From Eucalyptus grandis (Eukaryota; Streptophyta; Magnoliopsida; Myrtales; Myrtaceae), in the NCBI RefSeq assembly GCF_016545825.1, contig NC_052619.1, positions 36,557,803-36,621,802 on the forward strand: DNA of 64,000 nucleotides. The letters are read 5' to 3'. The notes beneath the pieces were generated by a model. The model worked only from the letters and a program-made list of their open reading frames with translations, was not told the DNA's origin and searched no databases. The translations under genes were made by a program, and so were the position numbers. Positions within the stretch are counted from its first letter, which is position 1. Each line of letters begins with the position of its first letter. Shown in pieces: positions 11,761 through 20,460 of this stretch.

Positions 11761-12326
11761 AAGACGCCTAGCACAATTGGTCGAAGAAGCCCGGCTATAG
11801 TTAAAGGGCCCAAGAAAGCAGGAAAAATGGGCAACAAATCACAAGTTCGAAAGTGACGCCCTATTCAAACAAGAGGACACTTGGGAAGAGGTTAAGACAA
11901 TATGGTTATGGCCTTTATACGGATGAGCGTATCTTTGGAGCAGTTATTCTCAATGTAAGTTTTATTGGCTGCATTTAATTTAATTTATGCTGTAGATTTT
12001 TGCTAACAATTTATTGTTTTTTTGTAGCACGGGAGAAGTTCGAGAGGTTCTTATCTCAAGCCCAACTCAAGAATCGACGGCTGCACCAACAAAAAAGAAA
12101 ACATCAAGCTGTGCCAACAAAAAAAGAAGAGAAAGAACCGGCTCCAGCTCTAGCTCCTTTTGATTCAATTCGGCCTAGGACATTTGCAGCTCCATCCGAG
12201 TCGGTGGATACCGAGAAGGTTGAAGAAGAAGTTGCACGTCTAGTTAGAAAGAGTGCCGAGAATTATGAATCAAGTGAAAGGCCCATCGAAAGGAGCACGA
12301 ACGGGGGTGTCGTGCATATTGATTGA

Positions 12327-12889
12327 TGAGATGAGATGTGATAGGATTTGTGGAGCTTAGGAGTCAAAACAGTTATGTAAACGTTGATGTTGTCAGACTT
12401 TCTATGGATGGATATCTTTTTTTTTTCTTTAGTTTGTCATTCATTGATGTTGTCGACTCGAGACTTGATGAAATATCAATGAAATGATCTTGTGCTTGCT
12501 TGTCAATTTATGTTGTTGTTTATCATGGATTCGCTTTTAATTGTTCTTCCGCCTTTGTTGGTGTTCGTGGTGATAGCCGGAGTGCTTTGGTGTATTTGGT
12601 GATGGTGGATGGTGATGTTTGGTGGTAGTCGGTTTGTTGTTGGGGTGCTAACGTGGTGGCTGGGGTGTGGTGTGGCTGGTGGTGATGCCTGGTGATTATC
12701 GATTTGTGGTGGGGGTTATAGGCTTAAGCAGCTGCACCTACACCTGGTACAAGTGTGCAGTTTGCACATCTTACACCATGTGTACTGATGCTTGTGCAGC
12801 AACACCACCAGCATGGTGGTGGCTGGAGCGCCTAGTGTGTAGTGTGGCTAGTGGTGATGGTTGGTGGTGCAGCCGGTTCTGGTGGCTAG
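12327..12889 (+). other. MULE 3' region between the two genes
   Basis: The stretch is rich in GGTGG/GGTGATG words with no supported coding frame. It lies between the stop of the transposase tail and the TIR-like array and probably holds the transposase 3' UTR. Confidence 0.45.
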
Positions 12890-13040
12890 CGCAAATTTTA
12901 GAGAAAACCTACAAAAAAATTGGCACTTAACTGATCATATTCTAAAAAAACTCGGCACTTAACTGTTCACTTTTAACTACAAGTGACACTTAACCGATCA
13001 CTTTAACAATAACTTGACACTTAAGTGATCCTTTTTTCAT
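12890..13040 (+). repeat. Array of TIR-like GGCACTTAA-TGATCA units
   Basis: At least four units at roughly 32-bp spacing read like TTGGCACTTAACTGATCA, CGGCACTTAACTGTTCAC, GTGACACTTAACCGATCAC and TTGACACTTAAGTGATCC. The core GGCACTTAAGTG is the core word of this element's own termini. Confidence 0.7.
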
Positions 13041-13281
13041 CGTGACTAGCACTTACATGATTACTAAATACAACTTATGGCACTCGGGTAATCACTCATG
13101 TTTGTCTTGTGTATATGTTGGTTTGCATCAAAACAGAGAAGATGATGGTAAACTTATGGCAACTCCATACGACAGCACAAACAACAACAAAGCCACAATG
13201 ATCTTGTGGAACAACACAAACTTCTTCGCATCTTTCAAAAGAAAAAACCCTACGTTTAATCCAGAACAACACCATTTTTAA
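13041..13281 (+). other. Spacer downstream of the GRF-finger gene
   Basis: No supported gene. On the minus strand this is 3' of the GRF-type gene and may be its 3' UTR; on the plus strand an 79-codon frame has no recognised features. Confidence 0.4.
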
Positions 13282-13792
13282 CTATGGCAGTCGGAGAAAC
13301 TTTTTCTCATTTTCAAATACTTTACATTTCATCATAAAGTACAATAGACAACAAAACAACACCATAATACACGCTTGGTAACACTTTCGTTCAATTTTCA
13401 TCATTGAAACTTCATTCTTGAAAGGTTTAGTTGAAGATGCTTGAGCGTGCATTGAGACTTCATTCTTGAAAAGTTTAACTGAAGACACTTGAGCTTGCAT
13501 TGAGTCAACATCGTCCAAGTCGTCCACGAACACGAGATGGAGATTGCTGTCTTTTATGAAGTAGATCCAATATCACCTCTCGTGGCTCGGCGAGAGAACT
13601 TCTTATCGATCCATTTGAAGTATTTGCACTTCGACGCTTCTTTATATCGGGCGTATCCATAAAATCTTCTCCCAGATTGATTTGAGTCCACGATGTTCTT
13701 CTTGGACTCGGTAACCCACAAAAACAGAAACGCTGGCCTTCTCCTTTGCTTCGGTGAGAGGAAATTGAGGCGCTGCGAGTCCCGCTCTCCAT
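13282..13792 (-). pseudogene. GRF-type zinc-finger protein with C-terminal membrane segment, inside the MULE
   Basis: The minus-strand start at 13792 reads MESGTRSASISS, then FCFCGLPSPRRTSWT, the N-terminal half of a plant GRF finger. A one-base shift is needed to continue with GRRFYGYARYKEASKCKYF and KWID, the second half. The expected GCARY is GYARY, so one zinc ligand is lost. Further frames give two copies of a SVKLFKNEVS-like unit and a hydrophobic helix, ACIMVLFCCLLYFMM, near 13330-13380. Short plant GRF proteins with a C-terminal membrane helix are common, and their role is unclear. It is convergent to the transposase. It could be a second element gene or a captured host gene. Confidence 0.65.
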
Positions 13793-14029
13793 TTCCAAGA
13801 TTCGACGAAGGAATTTTGGGCAAATGAAAATTAGGGTTCGAGACTTGAATTCGAGCACTTGCAATAGGGATTTTGGCCGATTTAGGGTTTTAGATTTGGG
13901 GCATTTGGGGAGACGACGTCATTTTTGGAAGATTTGGGGCTTTTATTATGCAGACGACGTCGTTTCTGGTGAGTTAGAGCCGACTCAGCTCTCCGGCGAG
14001 CCATGTAGGCAAAAATAATAATAAAATAT
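13793..14029 (+). other. MULE right subterminal region
   Basis: This is the upstream side of the minus-strand GRF gene, so its promoter should lie here. Palindromic GACGACGTCATT and GACGACGTCGTTTC words at 13912 and 13953 mirror those near the left end. Confidence 0.5.
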
Positions 14030-14177
14030 TACCACGTAGGATTTCCGGCAAGGGTCGCCGAGGTGGCACTTAAGTGTCCCACTAAAAAAAAAGTGGCACT
14101 TAAGTGTACCGTTTTGAAGTTATGGCACTTAAGTGTCCCCCCATGCCAAGTTATGGCACTTGTGCTGTACCTCTGCC
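14030..14177 (-). repeat. Right terminal inverted repeat of the MULE
   Basis: It carries GTGGCACTTAAGTGT, GAAGTTATGGCACTTAAG and ATGCCAAGTTATGGCACT, the inverted counterparts of the left end. It finishes TACCTCTGCC before the duplicated TCCAAAGCT; two or three bases at the tip do not pair with the left end. Confidence 0.85.
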
Positions 14178-14186
14178 TCCAAAGCT
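14178..14186 (+). repeat. Right 9-bp target-site duplication of the MULE
   Basis: TCCAAAGCT is repeated exactly. Removing 7243-14186 rejoins exon 1 as in UGT copy 2 (CATATTC-GAAAGCTGATTGAG). Confidence 0.9.
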
Positions 14187-14399
14187 GATTGAGAGTGGAG
14201 TCATAGGCAACGAGGGTAAAGGGCCAGAGATAGAACCTTAACAGTCAAATCTTGGGAAGCCTTAATGTGTGATGGACTCTGTCTCTCTCAATTGGTTTAT
14301 TAGCAGGGGGCACATTAAAGAATGATGCAATTAGCTTATGTGCTGGCGAGAACAGGTAGTCTAAAAGATAATCTAATTTCACCTCAAAATTTCATGTAG

Positions 14400-15283
14400 G
14401 CATTGCTCTGAAGAGTGATGTGATCCCGATATCGAAGGACCTTCCCTCATATAAGAGCGATGACCTCACCTGGAGTTTCCCTGAAGACCTGACGGTGCAA
14501 AAAGTATTTTTCAAATGGATGTTGGCCATCGTCCATAACAGCACACATTCAACCTCATATCTTTGCAATTCGTTCCATGAACTTGAGGCGTCGGCTTGTG
14601 GAATTACTCCTGGAGTTCTCCCGGTTGGTCCATTGTTAGCGAGCACCCAATTACTACATCACAGAGGAAGCCTATGGAACGAGGATTCGACTTGCTCGAA
14701 CTGGCTGGACCAGCATCCACCCCAGTCAGTCATCTATGTAGCCTTTGGAAGCACCACAATCTTCAGCCCAGGGCAATTCTATGAGCTTGCCCATGGCCTG
14801 GAGCAGATTGGCCAACCGTTCCTGTGGGTTGTACGCCCGGACATGACTGACGCGCCAGTCAACAAGTTCCACGGCACGTTCCTCCAAAGGGTGAAGAATC
14901 ATGGGAAGGTGGTCCAATGGGCACCACAAGAGGAGGTCCTAGCACACCCTTCAGTGGCATGCTTCTTCACTCACTGTGGGTGGAATTCTACACTGGAAGG
15001 CCTGAGCAATGGGGTCCCACTTCTATGCAGGCCCTACTTTGCAGATCAGCGCCTGAACAGGAGCTTCATATGTGATGTGTGGAGGGTGGGTCTAGGAGTG
15101 GATGGCGATGAAAATGGAGCGATAACTAGGCATGAAGTGAGGACAAAGATACTAGCAGTTCTTGGGAGTGATGAGATAAAGACAAATTGTCAGAGGATGA
15201 AGGAGAAGACCAGGAAGAGTGTGAGTGAAGGAGGGTCATCCTTGAAGAATCTGGAGAGCTTAATTGAACTCGTGAAGGCTTGA
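14400..15283 (+). CDS. UGT copy 1 exon 2, intact C-terminal half with PSPG box
   Basis: This exon is open for about 294 codons to a TGA at 15281. It has NSFHELE, then LPVGPLLAS, the CSNWLDQ and VIYVAFGS blocks, and the 44-residue PSPG donor-binding box at 14918-15049. The box starts WAPQEEVLAH, contains THCGWNSTLEGLSNG and ends FADQ; a terminal Gln is typical of glucose-using enzymes. No stop or frameshift is seen. It can no longer join a functional exon 1 because of the upstream MULE and lesions. An exon-2-only product starting at an internal Met could exist but would lack the acceptor-binding half. Confidence 0.8.
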
Positions 15284-15549
15284 GGGTTTTTATTTGTTGC
15301 TCCTGTTACAGTGCCTAAGAAAGAACTCTGTTTTACTCTTCTTCAAATTGTTGTCCTCAGGATAGCTGATCTTCTAGTTCTCAGTCAAGTACAGGCGAAT
15401 CATGACAAAGTTCTCGGTTTTGTAGGTAATGATTGATGACAACTTAATTCGCAATTCAAGATAAGCAAATGGGTAGGTTAAGGCTCATAAAAGCAGTTTC
15501 ATTAATAGGGACATGATCATAAAAAAGCCGCCGGGGTCTGGTTTCTCTA
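15284..15549 (+). other. 3' flank of UGT copy 1
   Basis: The stretch aligns with the 3' flank of UGT copy 2, which is found in two parts (35740-35842 and 40345-40475) because of a nested insertion there. It likely contains the 3' UTR. Confidence 0.6.
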
Positions 15550-16453
15550 AATGGAACAAGACAAAATTATGTTCATTTTCTTAATGGATGCGCAATCAAC
15601 TGCTTCAACTGTTAGCCTCTTTGTAAATTTCCTCCAATTTGCTGGATACTCTCTATTAAGAAAAGCGAAAATTTCTGTTTTATCTCCTTGGGCAACTGAT
15701 TTGAGAAGAGATCTTCCTGGAGTCATGGGAGCTGCGCTATGTCCACTACTTGTGGACGAATTCCTCTTCTCCCACACTGAGAAGACATTCCACCTCCTCT
15801 GCCCCCAAGACTTGCTTGATGATATGCGCAGTAAGAAGAGGACTCGATGTGCTCCGACTATGGATTTTGCCTCACCAATCTGTCTTGGGGAACTACAAGA
15901 TATCAATCCACTGTCGCAACGAACAGGCAATTGAACAACAACGCTGCCATATGTAGGGTCTTGATGCAGCGTAGAGTCACTAAGCCTCCTCCTGGGATGA
16001 TCATCTACTTCTGCTCTAATTCAATGCTCAATTGCTCATGGCTTGGCCATCTTGCATCTTTCCCCTTCATGACCTGTTTAGCTTCAGTTTTGGGCTTTCA
16101 TACACCACCATTATATGGTCAAGACTCACCTGAGCCAGTTCTTCTGCCAATGGCTCCACAATGAACCATTGAGTCTCCTCTGGTTGGCTTCGTATCCACT
16201 TCTATAGTGCTTGTGCTTCAACATTCTGCCTCTCGCTTAACAACTTTCTGTGAACATAGGTAGACCTCCTTTTGGGTAGAAGAGGTTTTGGTACTAGGTT
16301 TACTAGTTATATGCGTTTCGTAATTGCTTTGAGCACCATTTGGATTTCTACAACCTTTTCCTTTTCTTGCTCTCTCAAAGTAGGCTGTATAAGGAACCTA
16401 TCTACATTTTCCCAGTTTCCAAATGTTGGGAACTGTGAGCGCTGTTGCTACAT
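15550..16453 (-). pseudogene. RIN4/NOI-domain-like pseudogene
   Basis: On the minus strand the start at 16453 reads M, a stop, then QQRSQFPTFGNWE. One frameshift later comes VPYTAYFERARKGKG, the two halves of an N-terminal NOI motif. Further along the same direction GAIGRRTGSGES and PYNGGV-KPKTEAK resemble the central RIN4 region; then, in the 127-codon frame at 15547-15930, TPGRSLLKSVAQGD resembles the segment before the second NOI motif. RIN4-family proteins are membrane-attached regulators of plant immunity. Stops, a frameshift, and no recognisable C-terminal Cys motif indicate a pseudogene. The complementary plus-strand frame of the same length is a shadow. Assignment is from motifs only. 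Confidence 0.62.
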
Positions 16454-17157
16454 TAACCAATAACAGAGTTGAAAACGACCAAGCAAAATGACTGTAGCCC
16501 ATCTTCTCCAATAGTTCCAAGTAATCTCCCTGTCCAAATCAGACCCCTGACTGAGCCCAAGTTCCATCACAGGAAGATGCAGCTAAAAGAAAACTGCACA
16601 AAGATTAGCAAGTGCAAAAACAAAATCAGTACCTTGTGCCAAACCCAGGTGGAAGGGTGGTCCGTTGATTTGGAAGGAGTTAGGTTCTGACAAGTGATTA
16701 GGAGTCTAACTTGAGGATGTTGCCAAACAAAATCATTCCTCAATTATTTTTAAACCTAATGAACATCATCAACATCTTTACATGAGGCTATTGATAATTG
16801 TGGGGCTAATAACTCACGAAGTTAGAACGGCTTAAGGATGTAGCTCAATTGCTACCAAAATACTAAATTGATTGCTTTAGTAATGGGTTTTGTGTGGATC
16901 TCGCTCAGCAAATTTGACGACCCAGTTGAGGTTAGTTGATGCATTAGCCACATGAAATACTTGCACGTTGCTGGTCAATGTTGCTTACATTTATGGTCCA
17001 TGGAATTATTCATCTATCACATGATGTTTGTACTCATTTGTGAAATTTGCGATTCATCTTTATCATTTCATAAAGAGTGGACTTCCAACTTTTCCAAACC
17101 TAATGACTATATGTGTAACACCCTGGTCTCCACTATACACATATTGCCTGCTTTGGA
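16454..17157 (-). other. Upstream flank of the RIN4-like pseudogene
   Basis: No intact gene. Two blocks (16495-16580 and 16570-16690) align with 43160-43244 and 44221-44330, the halves of one paralogous sequence split by a MULE there. On the minus strand a possible exon begins after TTTTCTTTTAG and reads LPVMELGLSQGSDL. Its identity is unknown. Confidence 0.45.
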
Positions 17158-17918
17158 TAGTGACATCCTGATTTTCGACCTTGTACTGATTATATGAAAT
17201 GGGCTTTTCATCAACGCGCCTATAGTATTTTTCTCTGAGTTGGTCAATCATGAGATAAACGCGACCGACTTGAGAATTCGGTTAGAATCGATTGCTCGAC
17301 CGTGCTAATCTGCAAGGCTCAATATGGCCCCGTTAAAATCGATTAGAGACCAGAGATAGGTTGATTCGATAAAGGTATGTAATTAAAGTGTGGATGATTC
17401 CACCTAATTGCAAAATTCGTGTTGTGGCATCCCAAAATTCAAGTCATCCTCTAGAGAAATTAAAGCCTATAATTAGGTAATGAAATTACCTATGGTCTAT
17501 GTGTTAGCCATTAGTTTTCTTAAGGCTATGTGTTATTGTGCTTGTGTTTATGAGTTTTGAATTTAGGACTATAGGATAAATTAATAATCTATGCTTGGCT
17601 ATGCACCTCATAAATTAAATTCCTATATGTAAAATATCATAAGATTTTGGCCATGTGGAATTTAGTAATTTAATTCTTAAAAGAAAGAATAAGAAAGGGG
17701 TAAAATTGATTTTTAATTGGGTTGGGCCTTAGGCCCAATGGCCTAAGCCTTTAATGGGCCAAGATGGCCGGCCCAATAGAGGCCCAAAAGGAGTGGTCGA
17801 CCAGCCCATTTGCCAGCCCAATCCAAGCCCACAAGCCTTGCATGCGAGCTGCCAAGTGGCATGGGGGTTGTGCAAGGTGTGGCTGCCCCCATTGGCCATC
17901 TTGGGCAGCCACATGCAA

Positions 17919-17926
17919 TATAAAAG
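17919..17926 (+). promoter_or_regulatory. TATA box of SL1 LTR
   Basis: TATAAAAG is followed about 15-100 bp downstream by a GAGAGA tract. The same arrangement is present at 56779-56786 and 63004-63011 in the other plus-strand copies. The LTR promoter is the likely role. Confidence 0.65.
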
Positions 17927-18279
17927 CCACTAAAAAGAAAGAGAGAGAGAAAGGGAGAGAGAGAGAGTGGCTTGTTCGGCCAAGAGAGTGAGCCGAGAGA
18001 GTGAGATGCGAGAGAGAGGGAGCAGCCGAGAGAGAAAGGAGGAGGAGGAGCCGCCGTGTGCCACCGTGTGCCGTCGTTTTCTTCGGTCTAGAGGCAAGTG
18101 GGAGTCCTCTAGCTTCTCTTGCATGCTTTTATGTTGTTTGCATGTTGAAATTTTGGTTGTTAGATGGGAAAAACCGAAGCATGGATGAGTTGTGTGTGAG
18201 TGGTGTGACTGTTCTTGCTCGGATCGTGTGAGACAGAAACTTGTTTGAGCTTGCATGTGTGTTTGAAGTCCGATTTTGG

Positions 18280-18900
18280 CTTCGATGTCTTCATGAAATT
18301 TGTAGCTAACATCTTGTACTATAACATACTGAACTTTCGTGGAAAATGATGGAGATTTGAGGGGTTAAAGTCTTGTTCTACGGAGACCTCAGATCTGGAG
18401 AGTTTTTACTGACCTCTTGCTGGATTCGTGGTTGCATGTTGGTTTTGTTGAGAATATCACTTCGATTCCTTCATGAAAGTTGTAGGAGACATCTGAAACT
18501 AAAACATACTCAAATTTGAAGAGAAATGAACAAGTATAGGCTAGTGAATCGACTAGATCTTGAAGAAGATGATTCTGGTGATGTATTTTGAGATACCCGA
18601 GACTTCAAGGACCTAAATGATGACTCTACTCTGGTTATTTGACTTGGATCTCTTCATGAAACTTGTATAGGATACCTTTATGTATAACATATCTAAATTT
18701 GAGAGGAAAATAAAGAGAATAGCTAGGTGAAATCTTAATATTTCGGAGATGTGTGCACTGGACGATGCGGTAATGGATCCAGAAGCTTCGTGAGGTTGTA
18801 TAAAATAATATAAAAGAATCTGGCTTGGAGTTCTTCATGAAAGTTGTGCGAAAATGTCTTGGCTATCACTCTGTAAAATGTCATGATTTTTGGACGCCAT
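18280..18900 (+). repeat. Four ~180-bp tandem units inside SL1
   Basis: Each unit starts with a TCTTCATGAAAGTTGTA-like word: near 18287, 18467, 18647 and 18829. Spacing is 180-182 bp. Units are diverged between these anchors. The copy at 56272-59876 has five anchors. Confidence 0.8.
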
Positions 18901-19489
18901 ATGAATATTTTAATCGAATTGCTTCGGAAACTGTGCATTCTGGTTTTATCCGAATATTATGTGCTGTTTTGTGGAAATTGTGAAATCGTGTGAAATTCAA
19001 TTTGGCCATGAATTTTGCATGAAATTGTCATCCTATTGGTTTGTTTAATGATTGCTTGAATTTTTATAATTTTGGGAATTTATGGATATTGAATTTAATA
19101 TTTATTTATTAAAAATAAATAAATAAATAAATAATAAAATAAAAATAAAATGGATTATTTTATTGGCCATAAATTCCATTGAATTTATTAATAAATAATT
19201 ATGCATTGTTGCATGTATAATGAGATATTGGTGTATGTATGACATTGAATTGTGATGCATGTGTGCCAAGTATGACTTGTTTGATGTCACGCCATATGCC
19301 ATGTTAAATTGAGATCAAAATAATGGTAAATGTGGATAATGATAAGTGAGGAAGTGGTTGTGGTGGATGATGATGCTCGGTGTCCTAGTGGCGTAATTCC
19401 GGAGATTCCCGGGAGTGTCGGGATGCCCGGTGGTATACGGTACGTAATTCCGGGAGGCTGGTGGTATGTCGGTACATAATTCCGGAAGC

Positions 19490-19730
19490 CTTGTCGGAGG
19501 TCTTTGCCCGAAAGGAATGCCTCGCGATGCCGGGATTGGGGTGCGAGATGCGGCTAGAAGGGTAAAGGCCGGAAGCCCTGTCGAGGTTTTTGCCCGAAGG
19601 GAATGCCTCGTGATGCTAGTTGAGATGCGAGATGCCCGGAACGTGGGGGCCGGAAGCCGGTGGCCATGGGATGGCTGGAATCTTGGGAACCCTATCGGAG
19701 GTCTTTGCCCGAAGGGATGATGAAATTGAT
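19490..19730 (+). repeat. GC-rich GTCTTTGCCCGAAGGGAATGCC repeats in SL1
   Basis: TTTGCCCGAA-GGAATGCCTCG occurs near 19503 and 19589 and a shortened copy near 19702, each preceded by a GGAAGCC-TGTCGGAGGT-like block. A similar array is at 58490-58760. Confidence 0.7.
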
Positions 19731-19799
19731 GATTTGAGGAATGGGTGATGTGGTGATCAAATTGAAAGCTAAAAGTGGAAATTAAACCATGGCATGATA

Positions 19800-20460
19800 T
19801 GCATGATGATATGCATGGTGATGATGATGATGATGATATGTGATGTGAAATAATGATGATCACCCATGATATGATATGCATGATGATGATGATGATGATA
19901 TGTGATGTGAAATAATGATGATCACCCATGATATGATATGCATGATGATAATGATGATGATATGTGATGTGAAATAATGATGATCACCCATGATATGATA
20001 TGCATGATGATATGCATGATGATGATGATGATGATGATGATGATATGTGATGTGAAATAATGATGATCACCCATGATATGATATGCATGATGATATGCAT
20101 GATGATATGCGGGATGATGATGATGATGATATGTGATGTGAAATAATGATGATCACCCATGATATGATATGCATGATGATATGCAGGATGATGATGATGA
20201 TGATGATGATATGTGATGTGAAATAATGATGATCACCCATGATATGATATGCATGATGATATGCATGATGATGATGATGATGATGATGATATGTGATGTA
20301 AAATAATAATGATCACCCATGATATGATATGCACGATGATGATGATGATGATGATGATGATATGTGATGTGAAATAATGATGATCATCCATGATATGATA
20401 TGCATGATGATATGTATGGTGATGATTATGATAATGATATATGATATGACATGTGTAATG
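19800..20460 (+). repeat. ATG-rich minisatellite in SL1
   Basis: About eight units contain GATGATCACCCATGATATG followed by variable GATGAT microsatellite runs, at periods of 61-88 bp (near 19857, 19918, 19979, 20063, 20151, 20227, 20310, 20382). The long His/Ser-rich minus-strand frame here is only a translation of the repeat. Confidence 0.85.

Larger units (their letters stand above)
8358..12326 (+). pseudogene. mudrA-type MULE transposase, degenerate
   Basis: ATG at 8358 starts an N-terminal PB1-like/acidic segment (MAHKDYVAVIVYYGG, later EDEDDD), open to 8798. After a frameshift, 8905-9597 carries the plant MuDR domain (VGMKFHDAIQFREAI, CPWKIYG). The MULE catalytic domain spans 9573-10013, with WIIGLDGCFLKG and FMSDQQK, then a 99-bp intron, then MCSWHI. 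Another frameshift precedes a block reading NWAKNYKGDKLQLQFW. The SWIM zinc finger lies at 10620-10800 (CSCRAWQVSGIPCAHA). A CCHC knuckle, CSYCRLTCHNIKGC, is at 10970-11010. The C-terminal tail (11116-12326) is repetitive and Glu/Pro-rich. It would bind the terminal repeats and catalyse cut-and-paste transposition in the nucleus. Stops and frameshifts make it inactive. Confidence 0.88.
7243..14177 (+). mobile_element. Mutator-like element (MULE) with transposase and a second gene
   Basis: A 6,935-bp insertion in UGT exon 1 has imperfect terminal inverted repeats of about 145 bp and a perfect 9-bp target duplication. Inside are a mudrA-type transposase on the plus strand and a GRF-type zinc-finger gene on the minus strand near the right end, an arrangement like the convergent mudrA/mudrB of maize MuDR. 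The transposase has frameshifts and stops, so this copy is no longer autonomous. Two shorter relatives with similar ends lie at 31975-33393 and 43245-44211. Confidence 0.92.
6779..15283 (+). pseudogene. UGT83A-like UDP-glycosyltransferase copy 1, split by a MULE
   Basis: Exon 1 runs 6779-7242 and resumes 14187-14215 after a 6.9-kb MULE insertion; a GT-AG intron (14216-14399) precedes exon 2 at 14400-15283. Family-1 UGTs transfer sugar from a UDP-sugar to small acceptors in the cytosol; the acceptor here is unknown. The ATG at 6779 is the paralogue-conserved start. Exon 1 reads FPAQGLVSPLL where copy 2 reads FPAQGHV, so the catalytic His is Leu. Exon 1 also has a frameshift near 6960-7000 and stops near 7041 and 7056. 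Exon 2 is open and carries a complete PSPG box. The closest family I recognise is UGT83A, by general resemblance and the intron position; this is not certain. Confidence 0.85.

Noticed and set aside
15551..15934. 127-codon plus-strand frame
   Set aside because: It is the antisense shadow of the RIN4-like segment; the minus strand carries the recognisable motifs.
19315..19929. 204-codon minus-strand frame rich in His, Ser and Ile
   Set aside because: It is the translation of the SL1 ATG/GAT minisatellite and neighbouring GC-rich repeats. The 224-codon frame at 58351-59025 is the same in another copy.
18280..20460. Regularly spaced repeats resembling a CRISPR array
   Set aside because: Plant nuclear DNA; repeats are diverged tandem units and microsatellites within an LTR, without uniform repeats and unique spacers.
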